In this document: positions 53,660 to 64,000 of the stretch, piece after piece
How positions within the stretch are numbered: position 1 is the first letter of the stretch
How the letters are laid out: every line of letters begins with the position of its first letter
Source: Apiotrichum sp. Y4204
Lineage: Eukaryota; Basidiomycota; Tremellomycetes; Trichosporonales; Trichosporonaceae
Assembly: GCA_025531455.1 (NCBI GenBank)
Contig: JAMYHL010000030.1
Location: 1-64,000 of the forward strand
Length of the DNA stretch: 64,000 bases
Direction: 5' to 3'
The notes under the pieces: model-generated
The model's database searches: none
Told to the model about the DNA's origin: nothing
The model's input: the letters and a program-made list of their open reading frames with translations, nothing else
Made by a program: the position numbers and the translations under genes

Positions 53660-54620
53660 TCTGGAGAATGATAAAGATGGGAAAGGTGAATGAGAGATGG
53701 AGAGGGTGAGAGAAATGGAATGTATCCGAGGTCCATAAAAATGTCGACGACTGCGATGCCGTGTGCGCTGACGAGCTCTGACGCGCTGACGAAACACACA
53801 ATCCCCGTCGGTGAGCGCGTAAGCCTTGGAAACGCGGGGCTCCGCAGCGTCAACCCCTCCCACTCCGCCATTCCACAATCCCACGATCCCACGATCCCAC
53901 GATCCCACGACCACCTCACCTCACCAGCGTTGGCAGCGACGGTTGACGGTGACCGACGGTGACCTTTCGGCCTCTGTTTCAACTAAGAAGCTGCGGAGTG
54001 TCTCGAGTCAGCTGTATCTCTTTCCCGCTCTGCTCTGCTCATCCACTCGTCAAGCGGCAGCAGCTCAGTAGTCCCTCTGACCCTCCCGCTGCCTACTAGA
54101 CGTAAACGATACAGTTCTCGTTGCGCTTGAGTGTGTAGGCCGGGCTCCCGAGTATGTACCCATACTCGCTCCCTATGGACATGCATTTTTTGCAACAAGC
54201 GCGCACCATGTCTCCATGGACCTTTGCGAGATTGCTCACTGTACTTCTCCTTCAAGTTGAGTACACCTTCACTTTGAAGGTCGCAAGAGAAATCTTCATC
54301 TCAACCCCCCCTGTGTCTTGCCCGGTATACCTTGCCTTAGCCAAACTATGCACCCGGTAGGGTGACGAGATAACGCGAACCGCCAATGTCTCGCAATGTT
54401 CTAGACTTCGCTTACAGAATTGCAGCTCGACTCGCTGTTACATGCATGCAACACTCAATCTTTCTTAGACCGCAGCCTTTATGCAACGGAGTTGACCGTC
54501 GCCCTCGATACGCGCCAGGGCTCGTCGTAACGAGATGACGACACTGGACACCCGATGTTCATAAGAACACGCCGAGACGACACTTTGCTTTCCACTTGAC
54601 TCCCACTACCTCACAGCACA
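53660..54620. promoter_or_regulatory. divergent intergenic region
   Basis: Between the DeSI-fusion gene (minus) and the amidohydrolase gene (plus). It includes four tandem ATCCCACG units at 53878-53909. No gene seen. Confidence 0.5.
53878..53909. repeat. 4 x 8-bp tandem repeat
   Basis: Four copies of ATCCCACG in tandem. Confidence 0.9.
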
Positions 54621-56051
54621 ATGTACCGCCCGCGCCAGCTGACGATCAACCCGACGCGTCTGATGGAGACGCTGCACAAAACATGTGCATGGGGCGCGGC
54701 ACACCGCTACGGCCCGTGAGTCGTACAAACACAAGCCGCGAATCTAACGGCAGGGGTCCCACGGAGACGGGGATGGCGCGGCTCACGCTCTCGGACGACG
54801 ACAAGGCCGCGCGGGACTGGTTCAAGGCCGAGATGAAGACCCTAGGATGCGATGTTAGGGTGGATGCGATGGGGAACATGTTTGCCGTCCGCCCGGGGAA
54901 GAGAGATGGCGCGCCCACCGCCATGGGAAGCCACCTCGACACGCAGCCGACCGGAGGACGGTACGATGGCATCCTTGGTATCATGGCAGGTGTTGAGGCC
55001 ATGCGGACGATTCACGGGGAGGGATACAAGACGGAGTTCCCGCTCGCTGTCGTGAACTGGACCAAGTGGGTGGGAGGGGTGCGAATGTTGGCTGACGGCA
55101 GCGAGGAGGGAGCTCGCTTTCCCAAGTCGCTCCATGGCTCGGCTGTCTGGGCGGGAGAGTACCCCCTTGCGACGGCGCATGCGCTCGGTGACGTCGCTGA
55201 CCCGTCGATTACCGCTGGCGCGGAACTCGAGCGCATCGGGTACAACGGCAGCCTCGAGTGCTCGGCAAAGGCCAATCCGCTCGGCGCGCATTTCGAGCTT
55301 CACATCGGTGGGTGCTGATGTTTTGCAATCACTGACACTCAGAACAGGGCCCAGTGCTCGAGGACAACAAGCAGCGCATTGGCGTCGTCTCGGGCGGCCA
55401 GGCGTACAAGTGGTTCAAGGTCACGATCCACGGGCGGGACAGCCACGCGGGGACCACACCGATGGACTTGCGCGCGGACCCGCTGTTGGCTAGCGCGCGC
55501 CTGATGATGGCGGCGAACGCTGTTGCCATCTCGCACGGGGGTTGTGCGACGACCGGAATCATGTCGCTTAAACCCGGGAGCATCAACACGATCCCTAACG
55601 AGGTCGAGTACACGCTGGATATCCGGCACCCGTCGGACAGCACGCTTGCGGCGATGGAACGGGATATCAAGGCTGCGGCGGAGAAGATTGTCGCCGAGGC
55701 GGGAAAGTATAAAGTCTCGATCGATATCGGGACCATGTTCGAGTATGCCGCGACGCACTTCGACGACGCGTGCCGCGCCGCGATCCGCCAAGCGGGCAAG
55801 GCGAGTGCTGGTGCTGATGCAGTAAGGGATATCGTCAGTGGAGCAGGACACGACTCGTGCGCGACCGCGAAACAGTGCCCCACCGGGATGGTGTTTGTCC
55901 CGTGCGAGGCGGGGCTGAGCCACAACCCCCGCGAGTACGCGACTCCCGAGGACTGGTGAGTGTAGGTTCTGGCGTGGCTGACCGCAGTGCACTCGGCGCG
56001 CAGGTGCTCATGGACGCTGCGCTGCTGTTTGACTCGCAGCGGTCCAAGTAG
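54621..56051 (+). CDS. M20-family N-carbamoyl amidohydrolase (beta-alanine synthase/carbamoylase type)
   Basis: Exons 54621-54715, 54754-55065, 55102-55307, 55343-55955 and 55988-56051 give 429 residues. The second intron (36 nt) is stop-free and in frame; splicing restores VVNWTNEEGARFPKS, where the unspliced frame has a 12-residue insertion. Metal-site motifs are GSHLDTQPTGGRYDG (His92, Asp103), NEEGARF (Glu137/138) and SGAGHDS late in the protein. HIEQGPVLEDN and GRDSHAGTTPM are typical of the hydantoinase/carbamoylase branch of M20. The reaction is hydrolysis of an N-carbamoyl amino acid to amino acid, CO2 and ammonia. In some yeasts this family supplies beta-alanine synthase of pyrimidine catabolism. 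The exact substrate is not certain. Probably cytosolic. Confidence 0.9.
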
Positions 56052-57781
56052 ATGGGTAGACTCGCGTTGAACATGGCGAATGTAACGCTGTGCCAGGGAT
56101 CTAGGATATCTAGGGTGGACAGTATGCATCATTGACAGTGGAAAAGCATGTAGGACAAGTTCTGCTCTGGAAGACGCTTTCTACCAATCCAAACGGTGTT
56201 CCAGCGCCAGACCCTGCAACCAGATCAAGAGAGTCAAGCTTCGACGTCTCAAACGCTCAATCCTCAGAGAGAGCACACCACAAGAGGAAATACAGTATGT
56301 GCGTACATGCAGGACCACGCAGGGCAGGGTCAGCTCATACACCGGGCATTCCAGCTCGCGTTTCGAGAGCTCAAGGTAATTGACTCACCTCCACTAGTAC
56401 CGACGCTCCAAAACACCCCCTGGCGGCAACCCCCGAAGGAAAGAACAGCTGACATTAACCTCTCAGTCTCACCATCCAACACACCCGGGGACCTGCCGTA
56501 ACCTCGAGCCTACTTGAGCCAGTCGATGCCCAAGTGCGCTCCACGACGCGAACGCCGGTGCCTTCGCTGATACAATGCCATGATAGAGGTACTAGGCTGA
56601 TTTGTGATTTTGCACGAGTGGGGCACTAGGAGATAGCTGCCGGCTAGGGATAGGGCGTTCCGGGAACACTAGTTGAAGATGAGCTCGGCGCGACTTGTGC
56701 TGTGCAACTGCAAGCGCGGGACTTCTTGATGCTCTGCAGACGTGTTGTGCGAGCTTTTAGTTGCGTTATTGAACAGGCCCTGCAGATGGAATACAGAGCA
56801 GGTTACGATGCAGTCTGTTAACCTTTGGTGGAGAGCAAGAAGACTGGCAAAAGGCATCACATGGGTCTACGGTCATGTGCGCGATCGCGCGCGCAATAAG
56901 CCCCTTTACGCTCTCATCTGGGCTGAGCTTAGTTGGGAGATGAGACGCCTCCTGACCTTTTGTCGGCTGTCTCTCTCTCTCTCTCTCCTCCTGTGCCCCT
57001 ATCTCTATCTCTCCGCCAGGCCGCCAGATTGCGACGTCGAGCGTGAGCCCTAGGAGCACCAGAGTGTCTTGGGTCTTGGCCAAGACCTGCCCCGCATTCC
57101 ATACGCGTTCACCCCACACGGGCCCCACGCCAATGTGCCTGGGTAAGTAATCCAGTGCCTGGGTGCTCTGGGCGTCCTGGGTCTCCTCCCGGTATCCCGG
57201 ATTTCACGGTGTTCGTCCCAAGCTCCCAAGGACCCAAGCTTGCAAGGTGTTTGCTGAATACCGCTCATTGCAGCTTATCACAGGCGAGGTGGCGAGGTAG
57301 TAGCGCGCGTAGGAACATGTATCCAGCTTCTTCTGCCTTTCCGCCTGGATGCTTATCCCCTACCGGATACCCTGTACCCCGGATCGCGCGTCGGACCCAT
57401 GTTCCATGACCCATAGGCCCTGTGCGTTGCAGAGCTGCAGAATCACAAAGGCGGTCCCCCGAGAGGAACAAGAGGGGAGTACCTCTGCGCCTAACCTACT
57501 GGTGAGCCGGGGAAGCCGGGCACCAAGACCATCATGGGACGCCAGTGACGCGATCAGAGGCGGGAATGAGAGGTATCCGGATGAGCAAGTTATCATCCGA
57601 GAATCGCGATCACATCCATGGACATGGAGCTGTAGAGCATGGAGCATGGAGCATGGAGCTATGGCGCACGCGATAGAGCATATATTAAGAGAGGGCGCAT
57701 ACTGCCCAGGAGCCCTCTCTCTCCCCAGGTTTCTCGTTCAAGCTCGTTCAGTCTCTCTTTCCCCTCTCGGCTCTTGAAATC
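56052..57781. other. intergenic region, 1.7 kb
   Basis: No supportable gene. It contains a CT microsatellite at about 56969-56987, three tandem GCATGGA units near 57637-57659 and a TATA-like element near the right end. Confidence 0.5.
57681..57688 (+). promoter_or_regulatory. TATA-like element
   Basis: TATATTAA about 95 bases before the ATG at 57782; a pyrimidine-rich stretch lies between. Confidence 0.5.
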
Positions 57782-58581
57782 ATGACATACATCAACAAGC
57801 TCCTGTACGCGCGCTACGTCGCCATCTTCGCCACCATGGCCGTGACTGCCGTGACCACCGCGTTTGCCGCCAAGGGTGAGTGGGAGCAATGACCTGGAGT
57901 GTACACGCGCGTACTCGCGTACCTGGGCTCACGGAGTGGCATTCCTCCCCCCGACATTCACTGACAGGTAGCGATTGTGCAGATCAAGGAGGACCGCAAG
58001 GAGGCGTCCCACATCCCGGGGATGAAGGTCACGATTGACGTGCACGACATGCAGTCTGCCGCGGGTGCGATCGTCGGTACCGCCGGCTTTGGTATCGCCG
58101 TTGCTGTGAGTACCAGGACTCGACAGCCTCGAACCACCGCTAGCCGTGCACTTCTGACACCCAGCTCCTCTCCGAGGTCTTCCTGGCCATCGAGCGCCGC
58201 CGCGGCCTGAGCAAGGGCAAGCGGATCTTCAACGAGCTCCTCCTCGCCACCTCTGCGCTTCTGCTGCTCGCCGCCTGCGTAGTCGGCACCCACATCTCGG
58301 GCCGCAGCGCAAAGTTCAACACGGTCCCTGCCGTCCCGCAGAGCGTCGTTGACGCGCTCCTCAAGTCAAAGGGCAAGAGCGCAAAGTACCGCGACTCGTG
58401 GGCGTGGAAGGCGGTCATCACCGGCTGGATCTCGTTGGGCTTCCTCCTCCTTGACCTCGTGCTTGTTATTATGGCTGGCCTGCACTACCGCCGTGTCGCG
58501 CGCCAGCGCTCCGTCGCAAACAGCACGCCTAACCGTAGCGACGGCAAGCTCGAGACCGAGTACCTCGAGTACAGGGCGTGA
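57782..58581 (+). CDS. small four-helix membrane protein
   Basis: Exons 57782-57875, 57972-58105 and 58165-58581 give 214 residues. Phase decides the first acceptor: AG at 57971, not the preceding CAG, keeps the frame. Four hydrophobic segments are visible: YVAIFATMAVTAVTTAFAA, AAGAIVGTAGFGIAVALL, LLLATSALLLLAACVVGTHI and GWISLGFLLLDLVLVIMAGL. The C-terminal tail of about 35 residues is hydrophilic and acidic at the end (LETEYLEYRA). The four-helix layout with a loop between helices three and four recalls SUR7/claudin-like or MARVEL proteins, but I see no diagnostic motif. Convergent with BIO2, 206 bases apart. Confidence 0.78.
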
Positions 58582-58787
58582 GCTCCGCGAGTAGGTTGCT
58601 GGAAAGTAGGGTTGGTAGATCTTTCACTGTAAATATTATGAAGTTGTGGCTTGTGCGGTCGCCGCGGGTTGCTCTCTGCTCGCTACCCCTTCCTGCCTTA
58701 TTGTTGCTTCGGACTTTGCATCCTATCTATCGAGCTATGGCGTCTCGTTTTCAGTCTACTTCTTGGTTCCTACATTCCTGTCAGAGT

Positions 58788-60183
58788 CTAAGCAGCAACA
58801 CGGGGCTCGGCACCCTTGTCAAGAGCGACATCGACGCTCTCGGCATCCTCAAACGACCGCATGCCACGGAGGCCCCAGCGGTCGAGCATGGCCTTGTCCT
58901 CATCCCAGCCCGAGCACGGCGTGGTCAGCATCGTCTCGCCGGTGAAGATGGCGTTCGCGCCGGCCATAAAGGCCATGGCCTGCTCCGTCTCGGTAAAGGT
59001 GTGGCGGCCGGCCGCGAGGCGGATGATCGTCTTCGGGAGGACGATGCGCGCGGTCGCGATCGTGCGCAGCACAGTCTGGACCGAAACGGGCTAGAGTTAG
59101 CGAGCGAGCAAGATAAGAACGGTCACAGGATAGAACTGCTACCCTCCACAGCCACTCACGTCGTTCTTCTCCAGCGGGGTGCCCTCGATAGGAACAAGAG
59201 TGTTAACCGGAAAGCTCTCGGGGTGCTCGGCCATACGGGAGACCTCCCAGATGAGGCCGACGCGGTCCTCGTCCTTCTCGCCAAGGCCGAGGATGCCGCC
59301 CGAGCAGACGCTGATGCCGGCGTCGCGCACGGCCTCGATCGTGGCCAGGCGGTCGTCGTACGAGCGCGTCGTGATGACCTCGGGGTAGAACTCGCGCGAC
59401 GTGTCGAGGTTGTGGTTGTACGCGCTCAGGCCAGCCTCCTTCAGACGGCGCGCCTGCTCCGGCGAGAGCATGCCGAGCGTGGTGCACACTGAGGTCAGAT
59501 CATGCGTGCAAAGAGTCTGCGGTGCGGGCGCAAGAGATTATCAATAGCCAGCTTCCGGATCTACGCCGATGCGCCGATGCTTCGGCTGGCTCTTGGGGTT
59601 CCGTATTCGACGCTCTCCTGCTATTCGCGCTACTCGACTCACCCTCCATGCCCATGCCGCGGACCTCCTTGACCATGGTCAAAATCTTCTCAAAGCCGCT
59701 CTTGCGGCCCGCGAGGTCACGCCACGCGGCGCCCATGCAGAAGCGGGTGGACCCGTTCTCCTTGGCCTTGCGCGCGGCCTCGAGCACAGGCTCGATCGAG
59801 ACGAGGCGGCTCGCCGCCGTCGGCGTCTTGTACGACGACGACTGCGAGCAGTACTTGCAGTCCTCGGTACAGCCGCCGGCTGTCGATCAGCTACGATTTT
59901 TCTACTTTCCAATTGGCTACCCACTCTTGATGTTCATTAGCGTGCAGAGCTGGATGCGGCTCGCGTCGTGGTGCAGGCGGTGGACGTTGGCCGCCCGGAA
60001 GATGGTCTCCATGAGCGGCCCGTCAAACACGCGCTGCACCTCAGCGCGCGACCAGTCGTGGCGCACGGCATCGGTCACGGCGCTTGAAGCCTTCGGGGCC
60101 GGGTCGACGGCAGCGGCGTGGCCCCGGCGCAGGATGGGGCGTGCGAGCGGCGCGAGCGTGCGGGTCGCGGAACGGAGAGACAT
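58788..60183 (-). CDS. BIO2: biotin synthase, mitochondrial
   Basis: Exons 60183-59925, 59879-59643, 59488-59160 and 59090-58788 give 375 residues. The radical-SAM cluster motif [13 protein letters not shown] places Cys90, Cys94 and Cys97 in C-x3-C-x2-C order, split from the first exon by a 45-nt intron. Other family blocks are [69 protein letters not shown] and a late [19 protein letters not shown]. The basic, Ser/Arg-rich N-terminus ([20 protein letters not shown]) is a good mitochondrial presequence. The enzyme inserts sulfur into dethiobiotin using SAM and Fe-S clusters. The second intron (154 nt) is long for this window. Confidence 0.97.
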
Positions 60184-62590
60184 GGTGCGTGATGTGATGA
60201 AGCAAGAGTTGAGATTGAGATTGTAGATTCTTTGAATCTGATATTCTTAGACACGATGTCTGCCTGTCCCTCCCCCACACAACATTCGTGTGGCTGATGG
60301 GGGCACACGAACTGCGCGGTGCTCTACAAACTCTCTACTCTCTCTGTCCCTTCGGGTATCAACCGGTCCGCACGACGCACCGCTGCTGCAGCGCGCAGTG
60401 CTGAATGCTTCAGGCTCGATACGCATGCGCTCGGCTGCGCTCTGCTCGCCTGTCCCTGTGGCTTCAATTCTGTGGTATCTATGCATGGTACACGGTAGGT
60501 ACTACTACTGTAGGTCCGTCGCGGCGTGTAGCACAAGCGGGCTGGACATGCCGCAGCGGTTACAGCGCGCTCCGTTGGGGGATCGTGACGCCGCTGGGGC
60601 ATTGGATTCGTGGGATATCGTGGGATATCGTGGGAGCCAGTCGCTGTGAAGCATACCTTTTTACTGGAGATCCAGTAGCGCCGCTTGCATTTGCATTCCC
60701 CCTCCCCCTCCCCTTGCTATCAACAAGGCCCTATCAGTCCCCCCAGGGTGCATTGAATCCTCATTCGGAAGCAACCCGCTTCTGTACCACAACCACGCAC
60801 CCACAGGACGAGATGCTCGTTGCCGCGGCTCGCAACGCTCGCTCGCCCCGCCAACCAGGATACGAGCTCGAAGTGGACGTCACGGTGCCTCAATTTCTGC
60901 GTACGCTGCCGCCGGCTGTGCACCACCCTCCCCCGCTGGTCCGCATCGCCCGCGTCGCCCGCGGCGCGCAGCGGCGTGCCGTGCGTGCCCCATCCCACTG
61001 TTCCACTGCTGTACGCGTGCCGGCTCGCGCGTACCGGCCCGGGACGGATCCTGTTCCTCGATTTCTGGGGAATGTCAGACACTACTACTGAGCTACTGAG
61101 ATAATGGACGAATGGGGGCCGGGGAATTCAATCGGGGTCGTTTGGTGTGGTTCGTTCGGGGCGGTCGGGCGGTCGGGGGAGACGGGGAGGTCGGTGTGGT
61201 TCGGGGCCGTGTCGCCGTGCTGGAGTGGAGGTCGCGTGGCGTGGCGTGGCGCGGAGCTGTGACTGGCTCCAGGAAGCCAGGAGGCCAGGATCCAGGATGC
61301 TCGTTACGTGCTGTTCCGTCCGGCCGTTCCAGCGTTCCACCCACAGGGCTGTGCATCACAATCACGATCACGATCAAAAGCACGCGCGTCGAGACGTCCC
61401 GCGTCGCGCGGCGGCGGTGTCTCCAGTCTCGAGCCTCGCATCGCGTGTGTGGCGCGTGTGGGCGCGAGTGGTGACATCTGAAAGACCTGCAGACGCTACT
61501 GATTGTTGACCGTTGGCCTCTGAGCAAGGCCCAGAGCCGCGTCGACGCGAGGTTGAAAAACGACAAGATACAACACGACGCCGACATTCTGCAGGTCGCC
61601 GTATTGGCGCGACTGATTCGCATATGCATACTACCTGGCGAGCTAGTGGATATCGTGTGCAGTTTGCAGAGTTTCCCCTGTGGCCGCAAATGGGTTTCTA
61701 CCTGATAACTGATCTCTACGATTCGACACCAGCCCATATCCACGCCACCCCACGTCAGATGTATGCTTCATCGACACTCCGTTTATGAGACTTGCAATCG
61801 TGAGCTTGCAGCCAGGTTGCGCGCAAGCTTGTGGAGCTGGATTCTACGGGGTTACGTCTGACGATATGCAGCACCACATGGAGAAGACTCAGCCGTCGTC
61901 GTCGTCGAGCTGCGTCGAGCTTACAAAGCGCCTGGAAGGCTGTCACGAGACCACACCCGAATGCAGACGACCTATCGATTCATCGAGTCGCCGCATCAGA
62001 AAATCAGAATGTACAAGCTGCACTACAGCTGCACACGTTGCGACTCACCAAGATAGCAGAGCCCAAACCACCACCACATTATCACCAAGCCCTTCCCGTA
62101 TTCCTCGCAGAACACCGATAACACGGACGAGCCGCGCGGACGGGCGGCGAGTCATCGACCCGACAGCTCTTGCTGAGTAACTTGATTCTGCGGGTGGCGA
62201 GCCAGTACGCCGCGGTGCGAGCGGCCAAGACCAGGATGTCGGTAACCAGGGTTGTTGCCGCAGTTGGCTGTCGGCTTCGGCGACTTGCGATAAAACAAGA
62301 AAAATTCGTGCGTCGTGCGACTGGAAGACGGGCAAAATACTGGCACGTAAGCCACTTCGAGTTGAGCAGCCTAGTTTAGAGTCGTTCTTATTCTTATCTG
62401 TATACTCGGTCTCGGTCTTGCGCGACAGCGGACTTTATAATATATCTCTTCGACTCGCTCACACACGCGGGCGAGCAGGACCACAACACGCAATCGCCCT
62501 CTGTGTACTGTACCCACCTGTTCTGATCCTGATCCGATTTCCCACCAAATTTCGACGCTTGTCTTCTGAGATACAAGCTGCACCCCTAGC
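60184..62590. other. intergenic region, 2.4 kb, no convincing gene
   Basis: Divergent region between BIO2 (minus) and the transporter at 62591 (plus). A tandem ATCGTGGGAT pair lies near 60611-60632. A GC-rich block (60800-61480) has open frames in several phases but none with protein-like composition. Confidence 0.5.
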
Positions 62591-64000
62591 ATGCCATCAC
62601 GCAGCGCGTCGCCGACGCCTACAGCTGTATCCTCCCCGCCGTCCCCGACGAAGAGCACGAGTAAACCGAGTGGGAGCGGCATGTCGGCCAAAGCCGAGAC
62701 GGACGGGTGTGGCGGCACAGAAAGTGGCACCCCGTACACCGAAAAAGACGACTCGAACAACGACAATGATACAGGCGACACGCTCTCGCCGCTCGGACAG
62801 GTCCTCTCGCGCTCGTCGGCCCTACACCGCATGGCGTCTCGCGCGTCGCGCGCGTCGCGGAGAGACCGCGGCGAGGCAACGCAGCTTGAGATGCTCCTCC
62901 GCAGCCAGACCCGCGAGAGTGGGCGGGTGGCACACGCAGACGGCGAGGACCAAGAGCTTGCCCACACATGTACCCGCACAACGACTGTCGGCGCCGGCGT
63001 GCTTGAGAAGCGCATGGTCGTCGATCTCGGGAACGGGCCCGAGGAGGTGTGTGTCGTCGAGTGGGTGAGCGGCGATCCCGAGGTGAGTACCTATTGTGAG
63101 ATTGAATGAATGACGTCGCTGACGCGTTCTTTCTGATTAACCCGTCTTTCGATCGCGTTTTGTTCTACAGCACCCGTTCAACTGGCCGGCACCGCGCAAG
63201 TGGCTCACCGTCCTGTGCGTGTGCTACCTCACGGCCCTGACGGCCGTGAACGCGACCTCGAGCGGCGTCATTGCGGAATGGGGCATGCCGTGGTTCGGCA
63301 CCGACCACACGGGGTTCACGATGGGCCTGTTCGTGTACCTCTTTGCGGTGGCGTGGACGCCGCTTGTGCTTGCGCCCATGAGCGAAATGTTTGGCCGCAG
63401 CGGGATATACCACGTCACGGGCATCATGTGAGTCTCGCGAAGTGGACGACAAATACGTCGAGGGTCTGAATGCTGATTCCAGTAATGCCCTGCTTTTTCT
63501 CCCGCAGGCGCTGTCGCACAACTACAGCGGTTTCCTCGCTGCGCGCTGGTTTGTGAGTACTGCTCATCTTCCGCTCTGACCCGCAGCAAGGCATGTCTTC
63601 GTCGGTGGGGAACAGTATGGTGGGGGGAACAGTCGCCGACCTGTTTGACGCAAATTCGCGCGGGCCCGCCATGAACTTTTTCGCATTTTTCATCTTCCTG
63701 GGCCAGAGCCTCGGCGGCGCCATCTTCGGCTGGGTCGGCCAGGAGCTCGGTATCCAGTGGTGCTATGGCATCATGGGCATTGCGGCGGGTACGAGCGTCC
63801 TCCTGAACTTTACGGTACTCAAGGAAACCCGCGCCGACGTCCTGCTGCAGAACAAGGCGCGCCGCCTCACCCGCGAAACTGGGATCAAGCACATTGCGCC
63901 CAGCGAAGTCAACGCCCGCGGATGGAGCGACATGTTCAGCATGACCACCCTGCGGCCCATTCGTGAGCTTTTTCTTAGTAGTCCATCCCTCGCTGACGGC
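62591..64000 (+). CDS. DHA1-type MFS transporter (3' truncated by window edge)
   Basis: Exons 62591-63082, 63171-63427, 63483-63552 and 63587-63962 are in phase (introns 88, 55 and 34 nt). A GTGAGC donor at 63963 and a CTGAC-type branch at 63991-63995 suggest a further intron running off the right edge. About 170 hydrophilic N-terminal residues precede NWPAPRKWLTVLCVCYL and the first helix. GLFVYLFAVAWTPLVLAPMSEMFGRS is the TM2 to loop 2-3 region with the MFS motif A pattern (shown as GLFVYLFAVAW and LAPMSEMFGRS). NALLFLPQALSHNY and AARWFQGMSSSVGNSMVGG follow as in fungal DHA1 drug:H+ and polyamine antiporters, then VLKETRADVLL. Only the N-terminal half is present; the substrate is not readable. 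Confidence 0.88.

Noticed and set aside
57961..57968. CTGACAG acceptor for exon 2 of the four-helix protein
   Set aside because: Phase does not match exon 1; the next AG (57971) restores the frame.
60405..61091. Plus-strand frame of 228 codons between BIO2 and the transporter
   Set aside because: GC-rich region open in several phases; no recognisable segment.
1..64000. CRISPR arrays, bacterial operons, phage genes, 5S/18S rRNA, telomere repeats
   Set aside because: None seen: spliceosomal introns and gene content are fungal, and no regularly spaced repeat array or rRNA motif was recognised.

Overview
The window is nuclear DNA of a fungus, most likely a GC-rich basidiomycete yeast; a Tremellomycetes/Trichosporonales-like genome is my inference from gene content and style, not a proven assignment. 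Genes lie on both strands without operons. Coding exons are interrupted by very short spliceosomal introns (GTGAGT/GTAAGT/GTGGGT donors, CTAAC/CTGAC-type branch sites a few bases before the acceptor). Many introns are only 32-38 nt, and three have lengths divisible by three and no stop, so they hide inside apparently intact reading frames. Pyrimidine-rich tracts on the sense strand precede many start codons.

Left region (1-15,000): seven related genes of a lineage-specific F-box-like family, on both strands, with one unrelated polytopic membrane protein gene between the first two. Six members have an N-terminal F-box-like helix block; all seven end in a recognisable or decayed aromatic-L-[ST]-x-[DE]-E-Y-R-x-x-V-G motif. 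Two convergent members overlap antisense at their 3' ends. This array is the strongest candidate for an undescribed system.

Middle-left (15,000-27,600): an intron-containing tRNA-Glu(CTC), a Vam7-type PX/Qc-SNARE gene, a tail-anchored protein with a short helical module, and an unusually long protein carrying an Ecl1-type zinc knuckle. A 10.5-kb stretch without convincing genes follows (27,543-38,028). Its left third is pyrimidine-rich on the minus strand, like an extended leader of the Ecl1-type gene. Its centre has a 54-nt A-rich tract and a 26-nt T tract.

Right region (38,000-64,000): denser housekeeping and accessory genes. These are a secreted double-FAS1 protein, a large disordered protein, a monocarboxylate-type MFS transporter, an RNase III/dsRBD protein, a small secreted Cys-rich protein, a DeSI(PPPDE)-thioredoxin-PUL fusion, an M20 N-carbamoyl amidohydrolase (beta-alanine synthase type), a four-helix membrane protein, mitochondrial biotin synthase (BIO2), and the 5' part of a DHA1-type MFS transporter cut by the right edge. 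I rebuilt exon structures by hand from splice signals and reading phase; no alignment or transcript data were available.
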